64,000 bases of DNA from NCBI GenBank assembly GCA_902826155.1, contig CADEDU010000002.1:1-64000 (forward strand), given 5' to 3'. Of the stretch, positions 53,154 to 62,250 are shown piece by piece (within the stretch, counting starts at the first letter, position 1; each line of letters begins with the position of its first letter). The notes beneath the pieces are model-generated. The model saw only the letters and a list, made by a program, of their open reading frames with translations, was not told where the DNA came from and made no database searches. The translations under genes and the position numbers were made by a program. The stretch comes from an uncultured beta proteobacterium (GTDB taxonomy: Bacteria > Pseudomonadota > Gammaproteobacteria > Burkholderiales > SG8-39).

Positions 53154-54269
53154 TCACCAGTGCTCCGCGCGCACCCGCTCGGCCTGCATTGCGAGCCGGT
53201 CGATCCATTCGCGCTGATGAGGTTGCAGCGCCTGTCCCGGCGCTTTCGCGTGCGCTGCCACGAGCGGATCGACCACCGCCGTGCGCTCGCCCGCCAGCGT
53301 CTCGATCACCGCCAGCCCATGAAACGGCACCGTCGCCGGACAGTAGCCGCCCTCGTGCGCCAGCACCAGCCGCCCTTCGCACAGGCGCTCTGCTGAATCC
53401 ACGATCATCTGCGCCAGCGCGCGGAACGCGTCGCTGTGCAGCATCATGCGCGCCAGCGGATCGAACATGCCCGCATCGAAACCGCACGGCACGATGATCA
53501 GCTGCGGGCGATAAGCCTCGAGCGCCGGCAGCACGATGCGCTCGAAGGCATGGCGGTACGCACCCTCACCGCACCCGGCAGGCAACGGAATGTTCAGGTT
53601 GAAGCCGGCACCCTCGCCTTCGCCGATTTCGTCCGCGTCGCCGGTGACCGCCGCGAACGCGCGCTCCTGGTGGATCGAAATCGTCAGCGCACGTCGATCA
53701 CGATAGAACGCCGCCTGGGTGCCGTTGCCGGCGTGCACGTCCCAATCGACGAACGCGATGCGATCCAGCCCGTGTGCCGCCAGTACGTGATGACCGGCAA
53801 TCGCGCAGTTGGCAAAAATGCAGAACCCCAGGCCACGATCGGCTTCGGCGTGATGACCCGGCGGACGCACCAACGCGTAGGCGTTGCGCACCTCGCCGGA
53901 GAGCACGGCATCGACCGCGCGAATCACCCCGCCGGCGGCAAGCGCGGCGATCTCGAACCCGCCCGCACCGAAGCGCGCGTTGAAGCCGGCCTCGCCGCCA
54001 CCTTCGGCCGACATCCGCTTGATGCGCGCCAGATACTCGGGCGTGTGCACATACAGCAGCTCTTCGTCGGTCGCAGCGCGCGGTGCGATGCTCGCCAGCT
54101 GATCGAGCAGCCCACTTACGACGAGGAGGTTGTGCAGCCGGCGTTTGACGTCGGCGTTCTCGATGTGGCGGTACGGCTCCACGTAAGGCCCGGGCTGCAT
54201 CACCAGCGCGGCGTTGCCCGGGTCGTGCCACAGGTAACGCTCGTCAAAGATCAAGCCGGTGCGTGCCAT
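53154..54269 (-). CDS. Histone deacetylase-family amidohydrolase (acetylpolyamine-type)
   Basis: The 371-residue protein has the family core: VRPPGHHAEADRGLGFCIFAN (catalytic His pair), AFVDWDVHAGNGTQAAFY (zinc-binding Asp and His), SIHQE, and PCGFDAGMFDPLARM (zinc-binding Asp). Bacterial members remove acetyl groups from polyamines or other amines. It lies between the class III aminotransferase (31-base gap) and the alpha/beta-fold gene (60 bases). With the aminotransferase this supports catabolism of an acetylated amine. Confidence 0.88.
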   Translation of the reverse strand: MARTGLIFDERYLWHDPGNAALVMQPGPYVEPYRHIENADVKRRLHNLLVVSGLLDQLASIAPRAATDEELLYVHTPEYLARIKRMSAEGGGEAGFNARFGAGGFEIAALAAGGVIRAVDAVLSGEVRNAYALVRPPGHHAEADRGLGFCIFANCAIAGHHVLAAHGLDRIAFVDWDVHAGNGTQAAFYRDRRALTISIHQERAFAAVTGDADEIGEGEGAGFNLNIPLPAGCGEGAYRHAFERIVLPALEAYRPQLIIVPCGFDAGMFDPLARMMLHSDAFRALAQMIVDSAERLCEGRLVLAHEGGYCPATVPFHGLAVIETLAGERTAVVDPLVAAHAKAPGQALQPHQREWIDRLAMQAERVRAEHW

Positions 54270-54300
54270 GTGGTTCAGGCCGCGCTCATACCAGACGCGC

Positions 54301-55641
54301 TCACAACGACTGCTCCGCTTCGCGAATCGAGCGCTCGATGATGTCGAGCATCGCGTCGGCGTGATCGCGTGTGATGACGAGCGGCGGCGACAGGATCAAT
54401 CGATTGCCCGCGGCACGCACCATCGCGCCCTCGCGCCGCGCGATCTCCATGATCTTCTTCGGAAACGGATCGCCCGGATGAAACGGCGCTTTGGTCGTTT
54501 TGTCCTTGACCAGTTCGAGTCCGATCATCAGCCCTTTGCCGCGCACGTCGCCGACTGACTTGAACTTGTGCGCGAACGGCTCGAGCCGTTCGAGCAGATA
54601 GTCGCCCTGTCGCGCGGCGTTGCCGGGCAGATCCTCGTTGACGACGATCTGCAGCGCAGCGTTCGCTGCAGCACACGCAAGCGGATGGCCCGAGTAGGTA
54701 TAGCCATGCATGAGTGCGGCGAGCGGATCGTCGCGATCCCACGCGCTCGCCACGCGGCGATTGATCATGGTCGCACCAAGCGGCACGTAGCCCGAGTTGA
54801 TGCCTTTGGCGAGCACCATGATGTCGGGCTTCACGCCCCAGCCGCGGGCACCCGACATGCTGCCGGTGCGCCCGAAGCCGGTGACGACTTCGTCGGCGAT
54901 CAGCAGCACGCCGTGCTTGTCGCACACCTTGCGCACCAACGGCCAGAAATTAGGCGGCGGCACAATGATCCCGCCGGTGCCCTGTACCGGCTCGGCGATG
55001 AACGCCGCAATCGTGCGCGCACCATGGAATTCGATCGCGCGATCCAGCTCCTGGGCACACAGCTCGCCGAGCTTGTCATGATCGTCGGTCCACGGATTGC
55101 GATACAGATACGGACTCTCGATGTGAAAGAAGCCCGGCATGAGCGGCTCGTAGGCGGTGCGAAACGCCGGATTGCCGCTGGCCGACAGTCCGCCGAAGTG
55201 CACACCGTGGTAGCCGTACTTGAGCGAGATGAACTTGGTGCGCTCGGCCTGGCCTTCGAGCTTCCAGTACTGCCGCGCGAGCTTGAACGCCGTTTCCACC
55301 GCATCGGACCCGCCGGAGGAGTACATCACCTTCACCATCTCCTCCTGCTCGAACAGTTCAACCAGCCGCTGCGACAACTCGATGGCCGGTGGATTGGAGG
55401 TGTTGATGAACGTGGCGTAGTAGGCGAGCTTGTCGAGCTGCGCGACGATCGCCTGCTTGAGCTCGGGCCGGTTGTGGCCGACGTTGACGTTCCACAGCGA
55501 GGCGACGCAGTCGAGGTAGCGGCGCCCGTCGAGGTCGTAGACGTACACCCCGTCGGCACGATCGATCACCAGAGGCGGATGCTCGCGCAGCGCCTTCGGA
55601 TCGACCATCGGGTGCAGCATGGGTTGCGAGTTCGAACGCAT
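54301..55641 (-). CDS. Class III PLP-dependent aminotransferase
   Basis: The 446-residue enzyme has class III features: VMYSSGGSDAVETAFKLARQYW, VLLIADEVVTGFGRTG (cofactor Asp) and the PLP Lys in DIMVLAKGINSGYVPLGA. YTYSGHPLACAAANA is the usual Thr/Ser loop. Relatives include omega-amino acid:pyruvate and putrescine aminotransferases, so the substrate is probably a primary amine or omega-amino acid. It follows the Rieske oxygenase by 12 bases. Confidence 0.92.
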   Translation of the reverse strand: MRSNSQPMLHPMVDPKALREHPPLVIDRADGVYVYDLDGRRYLDCVASLWNVNVGHNRPELKQAIVAQLDKLAYYATFINTSNPPAIELSQRLVELFEQEEMVKVMYSSGGSDAVETAFKLARQYWKLEGQAERTKFISLKYGYHGVHFGGLSASGNPAFRTAYEPLMPGFFHIESPYLYRNPWTDDHDKLGELCAQELDRAIEFHGARTIAAFIAEPVQGTGGIIVPPPNFWPLVRKVCDKHGVLLIADEVVTGFGRTGSMSGARGWGVKPDIMVLAKGINSGYVPLGATMINRRVASAWDRDDPLAALMHGYTYSGHPLACAAANAALQIVVNEDLPGNAARQGDYLLERLEPFAHKFKSVGDVRGKGLMIGLELVKDKTTKAPFHPGDPFPKKIMEIARREGAMVRAAGNRLILSPPLVITRDHADAMLDIIERSIREAEQSL

Positions 55642-55653
55642 TGCGCGCCTCGT

Positions 55654-56685
55654 TCAGGTGGTCACCGTGTCGCGCTCGGCACGCAACATCCGTTCGATCA
55701 GGAAGCGGGCCTGGTTCAGTCCGACGTCGTGGGTGATGCCGTGCATCTTCGCGGTCGGATCGAGCGCGATGTTGGCCTGCTGCGCTTCGATAATCTGCCG
55801 GTCTTCCTCGAACGCAACCACTACTTCGGCATGCAGCTTCTCGGTGATCTCGGCGTCATCGGCGCGGAAGTCGCGCGCGTGCGTGAAGAAATAGTGCGTG
55901 CTCGACGCGGTTTCGGGCGTTTGCACCGACAGGTGCCGGAACTGGATGGCACCCGCACGATTGCCCTGCTCCGCACCCTGCCCCGTCGGCGCCGACCCGG
56001 CATCCATGATCAGCATCGCCGGGGGGTACCAGTCGTAGATATTCCAGCGATCGACGCGCCCCTTCAATCCACCCACGCGCGCATGGAACGGTGCCGGCTC
56101 GTCATTCATCGACCAGCGCGTGACGCGCAGGCCGCCTTCGATCCGGTCGATCTGCGGCTTCAATGTGCCCTGGCCGGCGTTGCCGAGCGTCTTCGCGTGC
56201 ACGTACGCCAGATGCGAGAAATCGAGCAGGTTGTCGATGATCAACAGGTAGTCGGCGTCGTAGTGGATGTAGCCGGGCTTGCGTGCCCAGCGTGCGTCTT
56301 CGAGCCAGGGAATGCGCCGGATCGCGGCGCGATCGGCGCGCGCGGGCTCGCCCATCCAGATCCACACCAGCGCGTCCTGCTGTACCACCGGGTAAGTGCG
56401 CACCGCCAGTTGCGGGGGGATCGAGGCTTGCCCCGGCACTTCCACGCACGCCCCGCTCGAATCGAAACAGATCCCGTGGTACATGCAGCGCACGCGGTCG
56501 CCCTCGCGCCGGCCCATCGACAATGGCGCATGGCGATGCGCACAGCGGTCCTGCATCGCGACCACGCCGCCGTCGGCCTTGCGATAGAACAGCACCGGCT
56601 CGCCCAGGATCACCCGTCGCAGCAAGGTGTCGTTGCCGATCTCGGCGCCCCAGGCGCCGACGTACCAGCAGTTGCGAATGAACAT
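55654..56685 (-). CDS. Rieske non-haem iron oxygenase (VanA-type)
   Basis: The 343-residue protein starts MFIRNCWYVGAW like VanA-type demethylases. The Rieske motif is RCAHRHAPL with RVRCMYHGICFD (two Cys, two His, about 48-70). The iron site is IIDNLLDFSHLAYVHAKTLG. VanA-type enzymes O- or N-demethylate small substrates. No reductase (VanB) gene is adjacent. It is the first gene of the operon with the aminotransferase, deacetylase and alpha/beta-fold protein, and is divergent from the TRAP transporter. Confidence 0.9.
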   Translation of the reverse strand: MFIRNCWYVGAWGAEIGNDTLLRRVILGEPVLFYRKADGGVVAMQDRCAHRHAPLSMGRREGDRVRCMYHGICFDSSGACVEVPGQASIPPQLAVRTYPVVQQDALVWIWMGEPARADRAAIRRIPWLEDARWARKPGYIHYDADYLLIIDNLLDFSHLAYVHAKTLGNAGQGTLKPQIDRIEGGLRVTRWSMNDEPAPFHARVGGLKGRVDRWNIYDWYPPAMLIMDAGSAPTGQGAEQGNRAGAIQFRHLSVQTPETASSTHYFFTHARDFRADDAEITEKLHAEVVVAFEEDRQIIEAQQANIALDPTAKMHGITHDVGLNQARFLIERMLRAERDTVTT

Positions 56686-56827
56686 GCGCGGCGCCTCCCG
56701 GTTGGTGCGAACGGTCGAACTGCGATGTTAGCCGCCTTCTCGCGCCCGGCGCAGGGCGCGCCGGCCCCGATGATGGTCCTCGGTACTCCCGAGCACCGGC
56801 AAACTCGGCTACGATCGGCGCAAGCAA

Positions 56828-56840
56828 CAAGCATTGCTTG
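56828..56840. promoter_or_regulatory. 13-bp palindrome between the Rieske operon and the TRAP operon
   Basis: CAAGCATTGCTTG is a perfect dyad with a one-base centre, and a CAAGCAA half-site precedes it at 56821-56827. It lies 28 bases before the dctP-like ATG within the 183-base divergent region, the position of a repressor site. No regulator gene is adjacent. Confidence 0.45.
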
Positions 56841-56868
56841 GATTCAATACATACGAGGAGGAGACCTC

Positions 56869-57945
56869 ATGCAGGCCACCAGACCGCAGGTCCGGCGCGA
56901 TGCGCATCCGCTCGCGTTCAACGTGATCAGCGCGATCGGCTTGATCGCCGCATTCGGCGCACCGATCGGCAGCGCACTCGCGCAGACCAAAATCGTGTTC
57001 AACCAATTCGCGCCGCCGAAGTTCGTGCTGAACACCGAAGTGATCAATCCCTGGATCGCCGACATCGAGAAGGCGACCGAAGGACGCGTGAAATTCGAAG
57101 TGCCGCCGAGCAGCATGGCCCCACCGCCCGAGCAGTACAACATCGTCGCCAAGGGCGTGGCCGACGGCGCTTACATCTTCAACACGTTCCTGCGGCAAAG
57201 CGTCCGGACGGTGCAGGTCGCGTTGCTGCCGCTGGTGAACGCGAGCGGAGAGGCCGACAGCGTGGCGCTATGGCGCACCTACGAGAAATTCTTCAAGGAC
57301 AAGAACGAATACAGCGACGTCGTACTGGTCGGATTCGCCGGCGCCCCCACCGGCACGCTTGCCACCTCGAAAGACAAGCCGATCACCAGCATCGCGCAGT
57401 TGCGCGGCATGAAGATGTGGAGCCTGCCTGGCGTGCCGGCCCAGGCTGTCAGTGCACTCGGTGCCACAGTCGTGCCCGGCCCGGCGGTGCGTGCCTACGA
57501 GATCATTTCCAAAGGCACGGTCGACGGCTACGCGACCATGGGACACGCCTCGGCCTTGCAGTTCAATGTCGCGCAGTACTCGAAGTCGATGACCGAGCTC
57601 GAAGGCGGCGTGTTCTCGGCGCAGTTCTCGGTGTTCTTCAACAAGGCGAAGTGGGCTGAGATCAGCGAGAAGGACCGCGCCACCATCCTGCAGCTTTCCG
57701 GCGAATCGCTGGCGCGGCGTTCGCGCAGATGGGACGATCTCGAAGCAAAGGTTCGCGCCGAATACATCGCATCAGGCAAGCAGGTTCTGCCCGCACCACC
57801 CGCCATGATGGCCGACGTGCGCAAGGCCTGGGGTAAGTTCCAGGATGAATGGGTGAACGAGATGGGAAAGATGGGCATCGACGGCAAGGCGGCGCTGGCG
57901 TTCTTCAACGCCGAGGTCAAGAAGGTCGCGGCTGAGAAGCGATAG
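56869..57945 (+). CDS. TRAP transporter periplasmic receptor (DctP family)
   Basis: ATG 56869 follows CGAGGAGGAG; the product has 358 residues with a signal peptide (ISAIGLIAAFGAPIGSALAQ). DctP features: KIVFNQFAPPKFVLNTEVINPWI, GRVKFEVPPSSMAPPPEQY, SIAQLRGMKMWSLPG and AYEIISKGTVDGYATMG. The ligand is likely a carboxylate, but the Arg usually binding it was not verified. It heads a complete TRAP operon with DctQ and DctM genes downstream. Confidence 0.92.
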   Translation: MQATRPQVRRDAHPLAFNVISAIGLIAAFGAPIGSALAQTKIVFNQFAPPKFVLNTEVINPWIADIEKATEGRVKFEVPPSSMAPPPEQYNIVAKGVADGAYIFNTFLRQSVRTVQVALLPLVNASGEADSVALWRTYEKFFKDKNEYSDVVLVGFAGAPTGTLATSKDKPITSIAQLRGMKMWSLPGVPAQAVSALGATVVPGPAVRAYEIISKGTVDGYATMGHASALQFNVAQYSKSMTELEGGVFSAQFSVFFNKAKWAEISEKDRATILQLSGESLARRSRRWDDLEAKVRAEYIASGKQVLPAPPAMMADVRKAWGKFQDEWVNEMGKMGIDGKAALAFFNAEVKKVAAEKR

Positions 57946-57996
57946 CGCAGGCGCGACGGCCTCACGCACGGTCACCGCGCAAGCACCCACCCCGCC

Positions 57997-58506
57997 ATGC
58001 TCGCCACCCTCGATCGCGTGCTCGAGCGCGCGCTGTCTTACTGCATGGCCCTGCTGCTGTTCGCGATGATGGCCATCACCGCCGTCGACGTCATCGGCCG
58101 GTACTTCCTCAGCATGCCGATCTACGGCGGCTACGAGATCGTGCAGTTCATGATGGCGCTGGTGGTGTTCTGCTCGCTGCCGATTGCAACGCGCCACGAC
58201 AGCCATCTCACGGTGTCGGTGATCACCGGCAACCTCAAGGGCGCCGCGGCGCGCGCGCATCGGCTATTCGTGCTGCTTGTTTCGCTCGCAGGTGCGATCG
58301 TGATCGCGTGGCGCGTGTGGGTGCAAGCCGACATCCTGGTCGGCTCGAAGCAGATCTCCGGTCTGCTCGAATGGCCGCTCGGACCGCTGGCGTACGTCAT
58401 GGCGGTGTTCGCGTGGCTGACGGTGATCATCCTGTTCGGACTGCTGATCGCCGCGATCGCCGGCCGTGAGGTTGCCCTGCAGCGTCCAAGCCTGGGCGTC
58501 GACTGA
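57997..58506 (+). CDS. TRAP transporter small permease (DctQ family)
   Basis: The 169-residue protein has four membrane helices (about 15-38, 48-68, 88-110, 128-150) and DctQ motifs: AITAVDVIGRYFLSMPIYGGYEIVQFMMALVVF and TRHDSHLTVSVIT. It pairs with the large permease whose ATG is one base past its stop. It lies 51 bases after the receptor gene. Confidence 0.9.
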   Translation: MLATLDRVLERALSYCMALLLFAMMAITAVDVIGRYFLSMPIYGGYEIVQFMMALVVFCSLPIATRHDSHLTVSVITGNLKGAAARAHRLFVLLVSLAGAIVIAWRVWVQADILVGSKQISGLLEWPLGPLAYVMAVFAWLTVIILFGLLIAAIAGREVALQRPSLGVD

Positions 58507-58507
58507 C

Positions 58508-59800
58508 ATGCTGATCGGCATCATCGGCCTGGCGATCCTGCTTGCGCTCGCGCTCGCCGGCGTGCCGCTCGGTTTCGCCTTCATCCTGATCGGCCTGGCC
58601 GGCTTCTCGATCGTGCGCGGCAGTTGGGACGCCGGGCTGGTCATGGCCGGGCAACAGATCTTCGATGTAGCCACCAACGCGAACCTGGTGGTGATTCCGC
58701 TGTTCATCCTGATGGGCGAGTTCATCCATCGTGCGCGACTGTCGACCGAGCTGTACGACGCGGCCAACGCGCTGCTCGGGCATCGCCGCGGTGGCCTTGC
58801 AATGAGCACCATCGGTGCCTGCGCCGGCTTCGCCTCGGTGTGCGGCTCGTCGCTCGCCACCGCCGCGACGATGTCGAAGGTGGCGATGCCCTCGATGCGC
58901 CGCTATCGCTACGCCGACAGCCTGTCGTCGGGCTCGATCGCCGCTGGCGGAACGCTGGGCATCCTGATCCCACCTAGCGTGCCGATGGTGATCTACGGCC
59001 TGCTTGCCGAGGCCGACATCGGCAAGCTGTTCATTGCCGGCATCGTGCCCGGCGTTCTGCTCACCATCCTGTTCATCGCCGCGATCGCGATTCAGGTCCG
59101 ATTCAGCCCAGAGTTAGGTCCACCGGGCGAGCGCATTCCGTGGGCGGCGCGCTGGCGTGCGATTTCGCGTATCTGGGGCATCGCCTTGTTGTTCGTCGTC
59201 ATCATCGGCGGCATCTACTTCGGCGTGTTCACGCCCACCGAGGCTGCGGGCGTCGGGGCCGCGGGCGCGTTCCTGTTCGCGATCACGCACGGCAAGGTGC
59301 GCATGGCCGGCATCATGGACGCGCTGCTCGACGCCGGCCGCACCTCGGGAATGATCTTCCTGGTGGCCTACGGCGCGCTGATCTTCTCCAACTTCATCAA
59401 TCTCGCCGGCTTCACTCAGGCGATGGTGACCTGGCTCGAAGGTCTGCACCTGCCCGGCATGGGCATCGTACTGGCGATGTGCTTCATCTACATCGTGCTG
59501 GGCTGCGTGTTCGACAGCCTGGCGATGATCCTGCTCACCATTCCGATCTTCGTGCCGATCCTGGCGCCGTTCAACATCGATCTGATCTGGTTCGGCATCG
59601 TCGTCATCATCGTCGTCGAACTCGGGCTGATCACGCCGCCGATCGGCATGAACGTGTTCGTGGTGCAATCGACGATCCAGAACGTGAGCGTGTGGACCGT
59701 GTTCCGCGGTGTGTGGCCATTCATCGTTGCGATGCTGGTGGGCCTGGCACTGATCCTTGCGTTCCCACCGATCGCGACGGGGCTGGTGAAGCTGATGTGA
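58508..59800 (+). CDS. TRAP transporter large permease (DctM family)
   Basis: The 430-residue protein has about eleven to twelve membrane segments and DctM motifs: VPLFILMGEFIHRARLSTELYDAANALLGHRRGGLAMSTIGAC, GTLGILIPPSVPMVIYGLLAE, and FTPTEAAGVGAAGAF. These permeases drive Na+-coupled import of the DctP-bound solute. The gene is convergent with uraH, separated by 19 bases. Confidence 0.94.
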   Translation: MLIGIIGLAILLALALAGVPLGFAFILIGLAGFSIVRGSWDAGLVMAGQQIFDVATNANLVVIPLFILMGEFIHRARLSTELYDAANALLGHRRGGLAMSTIGACAGFASVCGSSLATAATMSKVAMPSMRRYRYADSLSSGSIAAGGTLGILIPPSVPMVIYGLLAEADIGKLFIAGIVPGVLLTILFIAAIAIQVRFSPELGPPGERIPWAARWRAISRIWGIALLFVVIIGGIYFGVFTPTEAAGVGAAGAFLFAITHGKVRMAGIMDALLDAGRTSGMIFLVAYGALIFSNFINLAGFTQAMVTWLEGLHLPGMGIVLAMCFIYIVLGCVFDSLAMILLTIPIFVPILAPFNIDLIWFGIVVIIVVELGLITPPIGMNVFVVQSTIQNVSVWTVFRGVWPFIVAMLVGLALILAFPPIATGLVKLM

Positions 59801-59819
59801 AGCGCTTGATCGCGCGCCG

Positions 59820-60170
59820 CTACGCCCCACCTCGAAAGCACGAATAGCCCCACGGCGTCACCTTGAACGGCAGGTGGTAGTGCTGCGCCTGATCGCCGAC
59901 GCCGAAGCGATAGTTAACGACGTCGAGAAACGGCACCGCGGGCAGCGTGATGCCCGCGCCGCGGTAGTAGTCGGCAACGTGGAAGAGCACCTCCAGATAG
60001 CCCGGTGCGAAGCGCGCGTTCAATGCCGCATCATCGAGCAGCCCGCGCTCGTTGATCGCACCGGCGCACAGCAGCTTGCGCTCGGACGTGCAGCTGAACA
60101 CTTCGACGCGCATGCCGGCGGCGACCAGTCCGCGCGAAACATCGACAACATGGATGGAGATTCCGGGCAT
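59820..60170 (-). CDS. uraH: 5-hydroxyisourate hydrolase (transthyretin-like)
   Basis: From ATG 60170 (MPGISIHVVDVSRGL) the product has 116 residues. The N-terminal His in ISIHVVDV, the Arg in VNYRFGV and the C-terminal YHLPFKVTPWGYSCFRGG match the active-site signatures of HIUases (His, Arg, and a Tyr-Arg-Gly-Ser-like tail, here FRGG). It hydrolyses 5-hydroxyisourate, the product of urate oxidase, to OHCU. No signal peptide. It is the last gene of the urate operon led by the GntR regulator. Confidence 0.93.
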   Translation of the reverse strand: MPGISIHVVDVSRGLVAAGMRVEVFSCTSERKLLCAGAINERGLLDDAALNARFAPGYLEVLFHVADYYRGAGITLPAVPFLDVVNYRFGVGDQAQHYHLPFKVTPWGYSCFRGGA

Positions 60171-60220
60171 CGGTTCGCCTTGCTCTTCAACGGGTACGTA
60201 TCGGCTCGACGGCCGCGCTG

Positions 60221-61198
60221 TCAGTTCAGCTTCGCGCCGGAAGCTTTCACCGCCGGCTGAAATTCGGTCACCTGCTTCTGCACGAACGCGGTGAAGGCGG
60301 CGGGCGTCATCTTGGTGACCAGGAAACCCCACTCTTCCATGCGCGTGATGATCTTGGCATCGTTCAGCGCTTCGCCCACCGCTGCGTTGAGTTTATTGAT
60401 CGCGGCGGCCGGCATGTTGGCCGGACCTGAAATGCCAACGAAGTTCTCCGCGACCAGTTTCGGGTGGCCCAGTTCGGTCACCAACGGAATGTCGGGCGCA
60501 ACCTTGGCGCGCGTCGTTCCGGTCAACGCGATCACGCGCAGCTTGCCCTGCTTGGCGAACTCCCACACCTCGGGCAGCGTGTTGACGCCCAGGTGAAGCT
60601 GCCCGCCCAGCATGTCCTGGAACATCGGCGCCGAGCCCTTGTAGGCGATGTGCTCCATCTTGAGACCGAGTTGCCCCTTGAACATCTCGCCGACGATGTG
60701 ACCGATCGAGCCGCCGCCGCCCGAACCATACGGAACCGGCTTGCCTTGCGCCTTGATCCAGTCGACGAGTTGCGGCCACGAAGTGACCGGGATCGTGGTC
60801 GAGACGAAGAACGCGTTGGGCACCGTGCCGATCATCGCGACGTGCGCGAAATCCTTCATCGGATCGTAGGGCGCGACGTCGAACAGATACGGTGCAATCG
60901 AGATCGGCGCGCTGTTCGCGACGAACAACGTATGCGCGGCATCGTTGGCCGCGAGCACCGCCTTTGCGCCGATCGTCGTGCCGCCGCCTGGACGGTTCTC
61001 CACCAAAACGTTCTGCTTGAGTTTCTCGCCCAGCGCCGGCGCGACCAGCCGCGCTACGAGGTCGCTCGCGCCACCTGGCGGAAACGGCACCACCAACCGG
61101 ACCGGACGATTGGGCCATTCCTGCGCCGACACGCCCAACGACAATGCGCCGACTACCAGACCCAACGTGCAAGCCAAACCAACGCGGAAAAGCTTCAT
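60221..61198 (-). CDS. Bug/TctC-family periplasmic binding protein in the urate operon
   Basis: ATG 61198 follows GGAGGGGG; 325 residues with a signal peptide (LACTLGLVVGALSLGVSAQE). Motifs: LVVPFPPGGASDLVAR, ENRPGGGTTIGAKAVLAAND, PVPYGSGGGGSIGH, MEHIAYKGSAPMFQDMLGG. It lies between the deaminase gene (27-base gap) and uraH (50 bases). Its position suggests binding of a purine, urate or degradation product, but the family has many ligands and no TctAB genes are here. Confidence 0.9.
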   Translation of the reverse strand: MKLFRVGLACTLGLVVGALSLGVSAQEWPNRPVRLVVPFPPGGASDLVARLVAPALGEKLKQNVLVENRPGGGTTIGAKAVLAANDAAHTLFVANSAPISIAPYLFDVAPYDPMKDFAHVAMIGTVPNAFFVSTTIPVTSWPQLVDWIKAQGKPVPYGSGGGGSIGHIVGEMFKGQLGLKMEHIAYKGSAPMFQDMLGGQLHLGVNTLPEVWEFAKQGKLRVIALTGTTRAKVAPDIPLVTELGHPKLVAENFVGISGPANMPAAAINKLNAAVGEALNDAKIITRMEEWGFLVTKMTPAAFTAFVQKQVTEFQPAVKASGAKLN

Positions 61199-61225
61199 GC
61201 CCGTACCCCCTCCATCAAGAGCGTC

Positions 61226-61720
61226 TCAACGATCGAAAAACGCGCGTTCCGCTTCGTCCTGCAGCAGCGGTCCGCTCACCCGGACCGGGTGATTCCCGCT
61301 TGCCAGCACGGTGCGGCAGTCAAGCAATGACGGTTCGGCATCCGACGGGTCGAGCCGGTTCATGGTCGCCACGTCGAGCGCGAACACCACCCGCACCGCG
61401 CCTGACCAGTAGATGGCGCCGGCACACATCGGACAAGGCTCGCCGCTCGCATACACCGTACTGCCGCGAAGCGCCACGGTACCAAGCTTGCGCGAGGCTT
61501 CGCGCAGCAGATTGAGTTCGGCGTGTCCGGTGATGTCGTGCTCGCTCACCTGCGTGTTGCCCGACTCGTGCAATACCGAGCCATCCGCACCCACCAGAAC
61601 AGCGCCGTAGGGTTTGTCGCCGCGCCGGAAAGCATCGCGCGAGCGAGCGATTGCCAGACGCAGATGGCGATGGTCAGTGTCGGTGTTGGGCGTGTTGTTC
61701 ATATACGGCGATGATGGCAT
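61226..61720 (-). CDS. Nucleoside/guanine deaminase (CMP/dCMP deaminase family)
   Basis: The 164-residue protein has the zinc site TGHAELNLLRE and SGEPCPMCAGAIYWSG, with the catalytic Glu in HAE. Length and motifs fit guanine deaminase or tRNA-like nucleobase deaminases of bacteria. In an operon with uraD and uraH, guanine deamination to xanthine is the best guess. The start may be ATG 61720 or 61702; neither has a strong ribosome binding site. The gap to uraD is 17 bases. Confidence 0.88.
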   Translation of the reverse strand: MPSSPYMNNTPNTDTDHRHLRLAIARSRDAFRRGDKPYGAVLVGADGSVLHESGNTQVSEHDITGHAELNLLREASRKLGTVALRGSTVYASGEPCPMCAGAIYWSGAVRVVFALDVATMNRLDPSDAEPSLLDCRTVLASGNHPVRVSGPLLQDEAERAFFDR

Positions 61721-61737
61721 GAAGAAGCGTTCGACGA

Positions 61738-62250
61738 CTAAGGCGCAACCAGGTCGTCCAGCCGCAGCCGCGTGATCCGGTACACCTGCTCCAGGCAGGC
61801 CGCCATCTCCTCGTCGACCGAGAGCGTCAAGCGCCGCTCGAATTCCGCGAAGATCTGCGACTTGTCGTGCAGGCGCGCGGCAATGATGAACGGAAAGCCG
61901 AAGCGCCTGCCGTGCTCGGCATTGAGCGAGGCGATGCGCTCCATCTCGTCGCGACTCAATGCTGTGAGGCCCGCTTTGAGCTGCTCGCCGGTCGACTCGG
62001 GTGTGAGCGAATGGGTCTGCGCCTCGCGACCCGCCAGCTCCGGATGGGCCCGCAGCAGCGCCAGCTGCTCCTCGGCCGACGCGCCGCGCACCACTCCGAC
62101 CATCGCGGCATGCAGTGCATCGACATCGGCGAACGGCTTGCGGACGAATGCGCGCTCGGCGATCCAGGGCGAGTGCTCGAACACCCGCCCGAAGGCAGCG
62201 CCGAATTCACGCGCGCCCATCGCGTTGATGGCCACCATGGACAGTTTCAC
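61738..62250 (-). CDS. uraD: OHCU decarboxylase
   Basis: The 170-residue protein starts at GTG 62250, overlapping the GntR stop (GTGA). Signatures: LLRAHPELAGREA (catalytic His), LTPESTGEQLKAGLTAL and RFGFPFIIAARL. It decarboxylates OHCU to S-allantoin, the step after UraH. A urate oxidase gene is not found in the window. Confidence 0.94.
   Translation of the reverse strand: MKLSMVAINAMGAREFGAAFGRVFEHSPWIAERAFVRKPFADVDALHAAMVGVVRGASAEEQLALLRAHPELAGREAQTHSLTPESTGEQLKAGLTALSRDEMERIASLNAEHGRRFGFPFIIAARLHDKSQIFAEFERRLTLSVDEEMAACLEQVYRITRLRLDDLVAP

Noticed and set aside
54568..56868. Long plus-strand open frame running into the TRAP receptor gene
   Set aside because: It is antisense to the aminotransferase and Rieske oxygenase genes, is Arg/His-rich without motifs, and the receptor's own signal peptide, ribosome binding site and ATG are at 56869.
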